Shown: piece by piece, positions 48,986 to 58,529 of the stretch
Position numbering within the stretch: the first letter of the stretch is position 1
How the letters are laid out: every line of letters starts with the position of its first letter
NCBI RefSeq assembly: GCF_030272615.1
Contig: NW_026729181.1
Location: forward strand, 1-64,000
Length of the DNA stretch: 64,000 nucleotides
Origin: Cryptomeria japonica
Taxonomy: Eukaryota > Streptophyta > Pinopsida > Cupressales > Cupressaceae
Direction of reading: 5' to 3'
Made by a program: the position numbers and the translations under genes
Notes under the pieces: model-generated
Told to the model about the DNA's origin: nothing
What the model saw: only the letters and a program-made list of their open reading frames with translations
Databases searched by the model: none

Positions 48986-51900
48986 GCGCATCAAAGGTGC
49001 GCAATGCTGGTGCGAACCCGGGAGCGCTCCGATGTGTGCTCCAAGGTGCGGCGTGCACGAAGTCCGAGCCCGGTTTGCCCCGGGTGCGCACCTCGCGTGC
49101 ACCTTCGCCGGGGTGAGCACCTTGGCTGGGTTGCGCGCCCTGGTGCGTACCAAGGAGCGCTCTGAAGTGTGCTCCAAGGTGCGGCGTGCACGAAGTCGGA
49201 GCCCGGTTTGCCCCGGGTGTGCACCTCGGGTGCGCACCTCGCGTGCACCTTCGCTGCGGTGGGCACCTTGGCTGGGTTGCGCGCCTTGGTGGGCACCATG
49301 CAGTGCACGAAGTCGGAGCCCGGTTTGCCCCGGGCGCGCACCTCCGCCAGGGTGGGCACCTTGGTGCGCACAACTTGCCTGGGCTGCGCATCAGGAAGGG
49401 CTCAAGATGGCACCCGCGTTCCGTTTTTTTCACTATCTTTCAGAACGGAAATTTTAAAATATCGTTTTTTTTTGCCTTTTCTGGAAATTAGTGAAGGCAG
49501 CGCATCAAAGGTGCGCAACGCTGGTGCGAACCTGGGAGCGCTCCGATGTGTGCTCCAAGGTGCGGCGTGCACGAAGTCGGACCCCGGTTTGCCTCGGGTG
49601 CGCCCTGGTGGGCACCATGGTGCGCACCAAGGAGCGCTCCGAAGTGTGCTCCAAGGTGCGGCCTGCACGAAGTCGGAGCCCGGTTTGCCCCGGGTGTGCA
49701 CCTCGGGTGGGCACCTTGGTGCGCATGCCTTGCCTGGGCTGCGCACCAGGGCGGGCTCAAGATGGCACCCGCGTTCCTTTTTTTTCACTATCTTTCAAAA
49801 CGGAAATTTTAAAATCTCATTTTTTTTTGCCTTTTTCTGGAAATTAGTGAAGGCAGCGCATCAAAGGTGCGCACCTCGCTGCCCACCACGGTGCGCAACG
49901 CCGGTGGGCACCCGGGAGTGCTTCGAAGTGTGCTCCAAGGTGCTGCGTGCACGTTGTCGGAGCCCGGTTTGCCCCGGGCGCGCACCTCGCGTGCACCTTC
50001 GTCGGGGTGGGCACCTTGGCTGGGTTTGCCCCGGCTGCGCTCCGAAGCGGGGTTATTGGAGCGCCGGCTCTTTTTTTGTCGGAGCGTTTGGTGGGGTTTC
50101 TCGCATTGGCTCTTCCGAGGCCCGGTTGCCACCCTGGCGCGCACGAAGTCGGAAGTAGGGTTAATTGCCCGGGTGCGCACCTTTGCCAGGGTGGGCACCT
50201 TACCTGGGCTGCGCACCAGGGCGGGCTCAAGATGGCACGCGCGTTCCGTTTTTTTCACTATCTTTCAAAACGGAAATTTTAAAATCTCCTTTTTTTTTTG
50301 CCTTTTCTGGAAATTAGTGAAGGCAGCGCATCAAAGGTGCGCACCTCGCTGCCCACCTTGGTGTGCTCTGAGGTGCGCACCCGGGAGCGCTACGAAGTGT
50401 GCTCCAAGGTGCGGCGTGCACGTTGTCGGAGCCCGGTTTGCCCCGGGTGCGCACCTCGCCTGCACCTTGGCCGGGGTGGGCACCTTGGCTGGGTTTGCCC
50501 AGGGTGCGCTCCGAAGCGGGGTTACTGGAGCGCCCCCTCTTTTTTTGTCAGAGCGTTTGGTGGGGTTTCTCGCATTGGCTCTTCCCAGGCCCGGTTGTTG
50601 GGTGCGCTCCCACCCTGGCGCGCGCGAAGTTGGAAGTTGGGTTAATTGCCCGGGCGCGCACCTTCGCCAGGGTGGGCACCTTGGTGCGCACACCTTGGCT
50701 GGGCTGCGCACCAGGGCGGGCTCAAGATGGCACCAGCATTCCCTTTTTCTCACTATCTTTCAAAACGGAAATTTTAAAATCTCGTTTTTTTTTTGCCTTT
50801 TATGGAAATTAGTGAAGGCATCGCATCAAAGGTGCGCACCTCGCTGCCCACCTTGGTGTGCTCCGAGGTGCCCACCACGGTGCGCAACGCCGGTGCGAAC
50901 CCGGGAGCGCCCCGATGTGTGCTCCAAGGTGCGGCGTGCACGAAGTCGGACCCCGGTTTGCCCCGGGTGCGCACCTCGCGTGCACCTTGGTGCGCACACC
51001 TTGGCTGGGTTGCGCGGCCTGGTGGGCACCATGGTGCGCACCAAGGAGCGCTCCGAAGTGTGCTCCAAGGTGCGGCGTGCACGAAGTCGGAGCCCGGTTT
51101 GCCCCGGGTACGCACCTCGCGTGCACCTTCGCCGGGGTGGGCACCTCGGCTGGGTTGCGCGCCCTGGTGCGCACCAAGGAGCGCTCCGAAGTGTGCTCCA
51201 AGGTGCGGCGTGCACGAAGTCGGAGCCCGGTTTGCCCCGGGTGCGCACCTTCGCCGCGGTGCGCACCATGGCGTGCACGAAGTCGGAGCCCGGTTTGCCC
51301 CGGGTGCGCACCTCGCGTGCACCTTCGGCGGGGTTGCGCGCCCTGGTGGGCACCATGGTGCGCACCAAGGAGCGCTCCGAAGTGTGCTCCAAGGTGCGGC
51401 GTGCACGAAGTCGGAGCCCGGTTTGCCCCGGGTGCGCACCTCGCGTGCACCTTCGGCGGGGTTGCGCGCCCTGGTGGGCACCATGGTGCGCACCAAGGAG
51501 CGCTCCGAAGTGTGCTCCAAGGTGCGGCGTGCACGAAGTCGGAGCCCGGTTTGCCCCGGGTGCGCACCTCGCGTGCACCTTCGCCGCGGTGGGCACCATG
51601 GCGTGCACGAAGTCGGAGCCCGGTTTGCCCCGGGTGCGCACCTCGCGTGCACCTTCGCCGGGGTGGGCACCTCGGCTGGGTTGCGCGCCCTGGTGCGCAC
51701 CAAGGAGCGCTCCGAAGTGTGCTCCAAGGTGCGGCGTGCACGAAGTCGGAGCCCGGTTTGCCCCGGGTGCGCACCTCGCGTGCACCTTCGCCAGGGTGGG
51801 CACCTCGGTGCGCACACCTTCTCAATGTTTTCTTGCCTTTTCTGGAAATTGGTGAAGGCAGCGCATCAAAGGTGCGCACCTCGGTGTGCTCCGAGGTGCG

Positions 51901-54411
51901 AACCCGAGAGCGCTCCGAGGTGCCCACGAAGTCGAAAGTCGGGTTAATTGCATTGTTTTCCCCGGGTGCGCTCCGAGGTGCGCAACATCGGCGCGCACCA
52001 AGGAGGGCTCCGAAGTGTGCTCCAAGGTGCGCACGATGGCGTGCACCTCTGGTGCGCACGATTCGGAGCTCGGTTTGACCGGGGTGCGCACACCTTGGCT
52101 GGGTTGCGCACCTTTTGTGCGCTCCAAGGTGCGCACGAAGTCGGAGCTCGGTTTGCCCCGGGTGCGCACCTTCGCCAGGGTGCGCACCTTGATGCGCACG
52201 CCTTGGCTGGGCTGCGCACCTTGGTGGGCGCCATGGTGCGCACCTTTCGTGCGCTCCAAGGTGCGCACGAAGTCGGAGCTCGGTTTGCCCCGGGTGCGCA
52301 CCTTGGTGGGCGCCATGGTGCACTCCGAGGTGCCCAAGATTGGTGCGCACCAAGGAGCGCTCCGAAGTGCGCTCCAAGGTGCGCGCGAAGTCGAAAGTTG
52401 GGTTAATTGTCCGGTTTGCCTCGGGTGCGCACCTTGCGTGCACCTTCGCCAGGGTGGGCGCCTTGGTGCGCACACCTTGGCTGGGCTGCGCACACCTTGG
52501 CACCCGCGTTTCCTTCATTTTAAATTTTTTTTTTTTACAATCTCTCAAGTGGGAAATTCTATAATCTCAACTTTTTTTGCCTTTTCAGGAAACTTTTGAA
52601 TGGAGCGCATCATTGGTGCGCTCCGAAGTGTGCTCCAAAGCTCTCTCCAGCTGCGTGCACCTGCCCCGGCCGCGCACCCGGCCCCGCCCAGCTTCGCTCA
52701 CCTGTCCCGGGCGTCTGGTGCGGAACCTTAGAGTAAGAAACATCACCGTGCACCTTGGCCAACGTGCGCGACTCGACCGAGCGCGCACTGGCCGAGGTGC
52801 ACACCGATTTCACCTGGGTGCGCGCGCAGCACCTCGGGCGCACCGGGGTGCGCGCACAACGCCCGGGTTGCACCGTGGCCTGTGTGCTCGGGGCGCCTCG
52901 GGTGCGCGCTCGGTGTCGCCCCCCGCGCGCGCGGTAGTGCGGGCAGCGCACCCCGGCCCGGCCCGGCCCCGACGAGAACGCAAACGGGCAAAAGGTTTAT
53001 TCAAATAGCATTGCGACGCCCGGCGAAAAACTAAAAAAGGGTGCAACACCGGGACTTCCCGGGAGGTCACCCATCCCAGTACTACTCCGGCCCAAGCGCG
53101 CTTAACTGCGGAGTTCTGATGGGATCCGGTGCACTAACGCTGGTATGATCGCACCCGTTATGAGCTTGTCGCAGTGTGTACTTAGCAAACCGCGACCCAC
53201 GTGCGAATCCACCCCGGCCACCCACCCCCGTCGAGGTGCACACCCTCCCTCGCGAAGTGCGCCCCGTTCGCCAAGTGTGAGCCCTGCCCGGGTGCGCGCA
53301 CCTTGCTAGGGCGTCGGGTGTGCACCCGGCCCGGCCTACGTGCGTGCACCTGGAGGGGGCGTCGTGTGCGTGCAGTGTCCCGTCTGCAACGCGGTGCCCA
53401 CACACCACCTCGGGCGCAACGACCTGCGCTCACATGTGGGCCGAGTGCACCTTGGTGCATGTTCGGGGCGCCTCGGGTGCACGCTCGATCTTGCCCCGGT
53501 GCACCAAGGCGCTCGGTTTGCCCCGGGTGCGCACTTGGTGCAAGGTGGGCACCCAAAATAGGGATCAAGCACCAAAACACAAGTTTCGGGATGCAAAATG
53601 GGACCCAAGGACCACAAATGCGTTCCAAGACCCATGATGGGTCCACGAGAACAAAAATGTGTTCCGAGACTTAATAAACAAATATTGGGTTTTAGGAGAA
53701 GAAACATGCTCTGATGCCCAAAACGAGAATCGACCCCGAAAAGGCCACAGGCCAAAAGTGGGATGCGAGACAAAAAAAAATGGGACCCGAGGACCAAAAT
53801 TGGGTTCCCAGGTCGAAGACAGGGCAACCGGACAAGAAACGACCTCTAAGGCTCGAAATGAGTCCCGACGACTAAAACTTGACAAGAAGCACCCATCAGG
53901 CACCCAACTCGACACCCATGGGATGCCGACCCACCCGGGCTTCCACCTAGCACACCTTGGCACCCACCCACCCTCGCACCCAACCTCGCACCCAACTTAG
54001 CACCTTTGAACCCACATTGGCACTCACCCTGACCCTGGCACCTTGGAACCCACATTGGCACTCACCTTGACCCTGGCACCCACCTTTGCACTCACCTTGG
54101 GACCCACCCTGGCTCCCACCTCGGCACCCACCCAGACACCCACCTTGGTTCCTTGGCACCCACCTTGGATCCTTGGCACCCACCCCGACACCCACCTTGG
54201 CACGCAACTTGGCTACTTGCCACCCACCTTGGCTCCTTGACGCCCACCCCGACAACCACCCCGTGACCTACCCTGGCTAGGGTTGGTGCACACCCACCCT
54301 GGTGCCCACCTTGGCACCCACCCTATGACCCACCTTGGCACGCACCTTAGTACCCACCCCGTTACCCACCCTAGGACCCACCCCGTGACCCACCTTGGCC
54401 AGGGTGGGTGC
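48986..54411 (+). repeat. 5S-bearing macrosatellite, unit 7 (contracted; last unit, merges into minisatellite)
   Basis: Only one beta-gamma-delta set (from 49856) is present, so the 5S-to-5S distance to unit 6 is 5573 bp instead of 7923. Identity with the other units stops at 54411: they switch from GGCCAGGGTGGGTG to CCTTGGTGCGCAC and the next AT linker, whereas this one continues in CCACC minisatellite. It shares the GGGCGCGCACC variant (~49976) with the third beta set of unit 5 and the extra C of GTCGCCCCCC (~52917) with unit 3. Private changes include GGACCCCGGTTTGCCTCGGG (~49579) and GCGCCGGCTC (~50061). Confidence 0.9.
53038..53156 (-). rRNA. 5S rRNA gene, copy 7 (last)
   Basis: Identical to the other copies. 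It lies only 5573 bp from copy 6 because unit 7 has a single beta-gamma-delta set. T6 terminator at 53033-53038. It is the 5S nearest to the Pol I promoters, about 2.7 kb from the first promoter copy. Confidence 0.97.
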
Positions 54412-55610
54412 ACCCACCCTGGTGCCCACCTTGGCACCCACCCATCCTAGCACCCAGCCTGTGACCGGGCTTGGAACCCAACCTTGCACCCGCACCCGTC
54501 TTGGCCAGTGTGGGTGCGCACCCATCCTGGCACCCACGTTGTGACACACCCTTTAACCCACGCACCCTAGCACCCACGTTGGCACCCACCTTGGAACCCA
54601 ACCTAGCAACTTGGCACCCACCCCGTGACCCACCTTGGCATCCACCATAGCAGTCGCCGACTTGGCACCCACCTCGGCACCCACCTTGACACTTGTGGAC
54701 CCACCTTGCCACTCACCCTAGCATCGACCCATCCTAGCACCCACCCTGGCACCTTTGCACCCTAGCACTCACCCATCCTAGCACCTAACCTGTGACCCAC
54801 CTTGACACTCACCCTCGCACCCACCTTGGAACCCAACCTAGCACCCACCCACCCTGACACCAACCCTAGCACCTACCCACCCTTGCACCCACCCTGTGAC
54901 CCATCTTGGCACCCACCCATCCTACCACTCAACCTATCACCCACCTTCTCACCCACCTTGGCATCCACCTTAGCACCCACCCACACTGGCACCTTGGCAC
55001 CCACCTCGGGCAAGGTGGGTGCACACCCACCCTGGCACCCAATTTAGAACCCACCGAGCATGTTACCCACCTTGGCACCCACATTGCAGCCCACCCTAGT
55101 ACCCACCCTATGACCCACATTGGCATCCACACCCTAGCACCCAGGCACCTCGACACCCGCCTTGACACCCACCCTAGCACTGAACCTGTGACCCACCTTG
55201 GAACTCACCCTAGAACCCACCCACCCTGTGAACCACCTTGGCATCCACCTTAGCACCCACCCACCTTGGCACCCACTCTAGCACTCACCCATCCTAACAC
55301 CCAACTTGTTACCCACCTTGGCACCCGCCCTCGCGTCCACCTTGAAACCCACCCTAGCACCCACCCACGCAGGAGCCCACCTTGGCACCCAACCTAACAC
55401 CCACGCATCCTGGCACCCAACTTGTGACCCACCTTGGAACCCACCCTAGTACCCACCTTTGAACCCACTATATCACCAACCCACCTTGGCACCCACCCTA
55501 TGACCCTCTTTGGAATCCACCCTAGCACGCACCCACCCTGGCACCCACCATGGAGCGCACCCTAGCACCCACCCACCTCGGCACGCACCTCAACACCCAC
55601 CTTGGTGTGC
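54412..55610 (+). repeat. Extended CCACC minisatellite, diverged
   Basis: Continuation of the unit 7 minisatellite beyond the point where other units jump back to the module array. The theme stays (T/C)TGGCACCCACC with variants such as CCTAGCACCCACC, CCTGTGACCCACC and TTGGAACCCA. It is far less homogeneous than the unit copies, as expected for the edge of an amplified array. No gene is seen. Confidence 0.85.
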
Positions 55611-55790
55611 GCACTGCGCCAACCTCTCAAAGACCCTATGTGGTGCGCTCCAAAGTGTACACCTTTGGTGCGCTCCAAGGTGCGCACCTTTGGTGCACAC
55701 CGAGGTGCACACCAAAGTGTGCACCGAGGTGAGCACCAAAGTGCACTCCAGGGTGCACACCAAGGCGTGCACCTTTGGTGCGGTCAATGC
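55611..55790 (+). repeat. GTGCACACC/CTTTGGTGCG degenerate repeats
   Basis: This opens with a promoter-repeat tail lacking a promoter (GTGCGCACTGCGCCAACC, then TCAAAGACCCTATG), followed by short repeats of CACCTTTGGTGCGCTCCAAGG type that resemble the macrosatellite modules. It bridges the minisatellite and the first Pol I promoter copy. Confidence 0.65.
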
Positions 55791-55846
55791 AAACGAATTC
55801 GGAAGTTGGGGTCGATGTCCTAATCGCTGCTGCAGACTACACGTAT

Positions 55847-55879
55847 GAGAATCGGACAAATAGCTTTATATAGGGGAGG
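55847..55879 (+). promoter_or_regulatory. Pol I promoter-like element P1 (spacer promoter, family 1)
   Basis: TATATAGGGGAGG (55867-55879) matches the plant Pol I initiation consensus TATATA(A/G)GGGG, with the start predicted at the A before the G-run (55872). It is preceded by GAGAATCGGACAAATAGC, with one extra T in the spacer that other copies lack. A hairpin follows at 55907-55928, +35 from the start; its inner stem is GTGC/GCAC where other copies have GCGC/GCGC. Confidence 0.8.
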
Positions 55880-56004
55880 TGTTGCGTTTGATGGGTCGAC
55901 TCCCCTGGTTGTGTGCACTGCACCAACTTCAAAGACCCTGTCTTGTTTAAGAAGTCAAAAGTTGGGGTGGATGTCCTAATCATTGCTGCAGTCTACGCAT
56001 GTAT

Positions 56005-56036
56005 GAGAATCAGACAAATAGCTTATATAGGGGAGG
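56005..56036 (+). promoter_or_regulatory. Pol I promoter-like element P2 (family 1)
   Basis: TATATAGGGGAGG at 56024-56036 with the upstream block GAGAATCAGACAAATAGC abutting. Start predicted at 56029. Downstream hairpin at 56064-56085: GGTTG, bulged T, GCGC, loop ACT, GCGC, CAACC. Confidence 0.8.
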
Positions 56037-56224
56037 TGTTGCATTCGGTGGGTTGACTCCCCTGGTTGTGCGCACTGCGCCAACCTCAAAGACCCCGCAT
56101 AGCAGAAGAAGTCGGAAGTCGGATTTTGGTGAGCACCAAGGCGTGCACCTTTGGTGCGGTCAACGCAGACGAATTCAGAAGTTGGGGTGGATGTCCTAAT
56201 CGTTGTTGCAGGCTACACATGTAT

Positions 56225-56256
56225 GAGAATCAGACAAATAGCTTATATAGGGGAGG
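56225..56256 (+). promoter_or_regulatory. Pol I promoter-like element P3 (family 1)
   Basis: TATATAGGGGAGG at 56244-56256, start predicted at 56249, 220 bp after P2. The interval is longer than the usual 157 bp because a GGTGAGCACCAAGGCGTGCACC segment, related to that near 55731-55790, is inserted. Hairpin at 56284-56305 with one inner mismatch. Confidence 0.8.
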
Positions 56257-56381
56257 TGTTGGGTTTGATGGGTCAACTCCCTTGGTTGTGCGCATTACGC
56301 CAACCTCAAAGACCTTGTTTTCGTTAAGAAGTCAAAAGTTGGGGTCAATGTCCTAATGGCTCCTGCAGGCTACACATGTAT

Positions 56382-56413
56382 GAGAATCGGACAAATAGCT
56401 TATATAGGGGAGG
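56382..56413 (+). promoter_or_regulatory. Pol I promoter-like element P4 (family 1)
   Basis: TATATAGGGGAGG at 56401-56413, start predicted at 56406, exactly 157 bp from P3. The downstream hairpin at +35 is weakened: the right inner arm is ACGT. Confidence 0.8.
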
Positions 56414-56538
56414 TGTTGGGTTTGATGGGTCGACTCCCCTGGTTGTGCGCATTACGTCAACCTCAAAGACCTTGTTTTCGTTAAGAAGTCAAAAGTTGGG
56501 GTCGATGTCCTAATTGCTCCTGTAGACTACACATGTAT

Positions 56539-56570
56539 GAGAATCAGACAAATAGCTTATATAGGGGAGG
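56539..56570 (+). promoter_or_regulatory. Pol I promoter-like element P5 (family 1)
   Basis: TATATAGGGGAGG at 56558-56570, start predicted at 56563, 157 bp from P4. This is the most decayed downstream hairpin of the family (AGTTGTTCGCATTACACCAACC). Confidence 0.78.
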
Positions 56571-56695
56571 TGTTGGGTTTGATGGGTTGACTCCCCTAGT
56601 TGTTCGCATTACACCAACCTCAAAGACCTTGTTTTCGTTTAGAAGCCGAAAGTTGGGGTCGATGTCCTAATTGCTCCTGCAGGCTACGCATGTAT

Positions 56696-56727
56696 GAGAA
56701 TCAGACAAATAGCTTATATAGGGGAGG
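56696..56727 (+). promoter_or_regulatory. Pol I promoter-like element P6 (family 1, last)
   Basis: TATATAGGGGAGG at 56715-56727, start predicted at 56720, 157 bp from P5. The hairpin at 56755-56776 is fully paired, with loop ATT. A 38/52-bp minisatellite follows and separates this family from the next. Confidence 0.8.
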
Positions 56728-56869
56728 TGTTGGGTTTGATGGGTCGACTCCCCTGGTTGTGCGCATTGCGCCAACCTCAAAGACCCTGCATTGCGGATGA
56801 AGTCGAAAGTCAGAGTTTGGTGTGCTACAAGGTGTGGTCGAAGGTGCTCACCTAGGTGTGCACCTTTGG

Positions 56870-57480
56870 AGCACAGGAAAAGTGCCCTCCAAAAGTGCGC
56901 ACCTTTGGAGTGCACAAAAGTGCCCTCCAAAAGTGCGCACCTTTGGAGCGCAGAAAAGTGCCCTCCAAAAAGTGCCCTCCAAAAGTGCGCACCTTTGGAG
57001 CGCAGAAAAGTGCCCTCCAAAAAGTGCCCTCCAAAAGTGCGCACCTTTGGAGCGCAGAAAAGTGCCCTCCAAAAAGTGCCCTCCAAAAGTGCGCACCTTT
57101 GGAGCGCAGAAAAGTGCCCTCCAAAAGTGCGCACCTTTGGAGCGCAGAAAAGTGCCCTCCAAAAAGTGCCCTCCAAAAGTGCGCACCTTTGGAGCGCAGA
57201 AAAGTGCCCTCCAAAAAGTGCCCTCCAAAAGTGCGCACCTTTGGAGCGCAGAAAAGTGCCCTCCAAAAAGTGCCCTCCAAAAGTGCGCACCTTTGGAGCG
57301 CAGAAAAGTGCCCTCCAAAAAGTGCCCTCCAAAAGTGCGCACCTTTGGAGCGCAGAAAAGTGCCCTCCAAAAAGTGCCCTCCAAAAGTGCGCACCTTTGG
57401 AGCGCAGAAAAGTGCCCTCCAAAAGTGCGCACCTTTGGAGCGCACAAAAGTGCCCTCCAAAAGTGCGCACTTTTGGTGCG
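56870..57480 (+). repeat. 38/52-bp minisatellite between promoter families
   Basis: Thirteen copies of GTGCGCAC(C/T)TTTGG start at 56895, 56933, 56985, 57037, 57089, 57127, 57179, 57231, 57283, 57335, 57387, 57425 and 57463. Spacing is either 38 or 52 bp, and the 14-bp difference is one or two copies of AGTGCCCTCCAAAA. Near-perfect identity implies recent expansion. Open frames on both strands are an artefact of the repeat. Confidence 0.93.
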
Positions 57481-57564
57481 CACCAAGGCGCTGGTTCGGT
57501 CGTTGCAGGCGAGTTCGGAAGTTGGGGTCGATGTCCTGAGCGGAGGTGCAAACTACACAGGTGT

Positions 57565-57596
57565 CGGAATCGGACAAATAGCTTATATAGGGGAGG
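57565..57596 (+). promoter_or_regulatory. Pol I promoter-like element P7 (family 2)
   Basis: TATATAGGGGAGG at 57584-57596, start predicted at 57589. The upstream block is GTGTCGGAATCGGACAAATAGC. Hairpin at 57624-57645 (GGTTG, bulged A, GCGC, loop ACC, GCGC, CAACC) at +35. This is the first of four copies spaced 311 bp. Confidence 0.8.
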
Positions 57597-57875
57597 TGTA
57601 TGCTTCGATGGGTCGACTCCCCAGGTTGAGCGCACCGCGCCAACCTCAAAGACCCTACGGTATGGATGAAGTCGGAAGTTGGGTCCGATGACCAATTCGA
57701 TTAGTAGGTATGCTCATGAGGTCGGAATTTGGGTCCGATGACCTGCCATGTGCAGGAAGGCGAATGTTGACACTGTGCGTTGCAAGGTGCACACCAAGGC
57801 GCTGGTGCGGTCTTTTTAGTCGAGTTCGGAAGTTGGGGTCGATGTCCTGATCGGAGGTGCAAGCTACACAGGTGT

Positions 57876-57907
57876 GGGAATCGGACAAATAGCTTATATA
57901 GGGGAGG
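57876..57907 (+). promoter_or_regulatory. Pol I promoter-like element P8 (family 2)
   Basis: TATATAGGGGAGG at 57895-57907, start predicted at 57900, 311 bp from P7. Perfect hairpin at 57935-57956. Confidence 0.8.
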
Positions 57908-58186
57908 TGTATGCTTCGTTGGGTCGACTCCCCGGGTTGAGCGCACCGCGCCAACCTCAAAGACCCTACGGTATGGATGAAGTCGGAAGTTGGGTCCGAT
58001 GACCGATTCGATATGTAGGCATACTCGCGAGGTCGGAATTTGGGTCCGATGACCTGCCACGTGCAGGAAGGCGAATGTTGGCACTGTGCGTTGCAAGGTG
58101 CGCACCAAGGCGCTGGTTCGGTCGTTGGAGGCGAGTTCGGAAGTTGGGGTCGATGTCTTGATCGGAGGTGCAAACTACACAGGTGT

Positions 58187-58218
58187 GGGAATCGGACAAA
58201 TAGCTTATATAGGGGAGG
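58187..58218 (+). promoter_or_regulatory. Pol I promoter-like element P9 (family 2)
   Basis: TATATAGGGGAGG at 58206-58218, start predicted at 58211, 311 bp from P8. Hairpin at 58246-58267. Confidence 0.8.
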
Positions 58219-58497
58219 TGTATGCTTCGTTGGGTCGACTCCCCGGGTTGAGCGCACCGCGCCAACCTCAAAGACCCTACGGTATGGATGAAGTCGGAAG
58301 TTGGGTCCGATGACCGATTCGATATGTAGGCATACTCGCGAGGTCGGAATTTGGGTCCGATGACCTGCCATGTGCAGGAAGGCGAATGTTGGGACTGTGC
58401 GTCGCAAGGTGCGCACCAAGGCGCTGGTGCCGTCGTTGCAGTCGAGTTCGGAAGTTGGGGTCGATGTCCTGGTCAGAGGTGCAAACTACACAGGTGT

Positions 58498-58529
58498 GGG
58501 AATCGGACAAATAGCTTATATAGGGGAGG
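58498..58529 (+). promoter_or_regulatory. Pol I promoter-like element P10 (family 2, last)
   Basis: TATATAGGGGAGG at 58517-58529, start predicted at 58522, 311 bp from P9. Hairpin at 58557-58578. The following repeat part grades into a 50/56-bp minisatellite. Confidence 0.8.

Noticed and set aside
1361-54000. Very long open frames on both strands (for example about 660 codons near 10248-12236 and about 580 codons on the - strand near 11190-12929)
   Set aside because: They overlap in several frames, recur with the repeats, consist of short peptide echoes of GTGCGCAC DNA (CAPRC, ARSRSP, VRTK...), have no recognisable domain, and shift frame freely between units. Stop codons are rare only because of base composition.
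1164-54411. Centromeric or heterochromatic satellite unrelated to rDNA
   Set aside because: It is continuous with a 26S 3' end on one side and Pol I promoters with ETS on the other, each unit contains 5S, and its words recur in the spacer flanks.
56870-57480. CRISPR-like regular array
   Set aside because: There are no unique spacers between repeats, the repeat is itself low complexity, and the context is plant rDNA.
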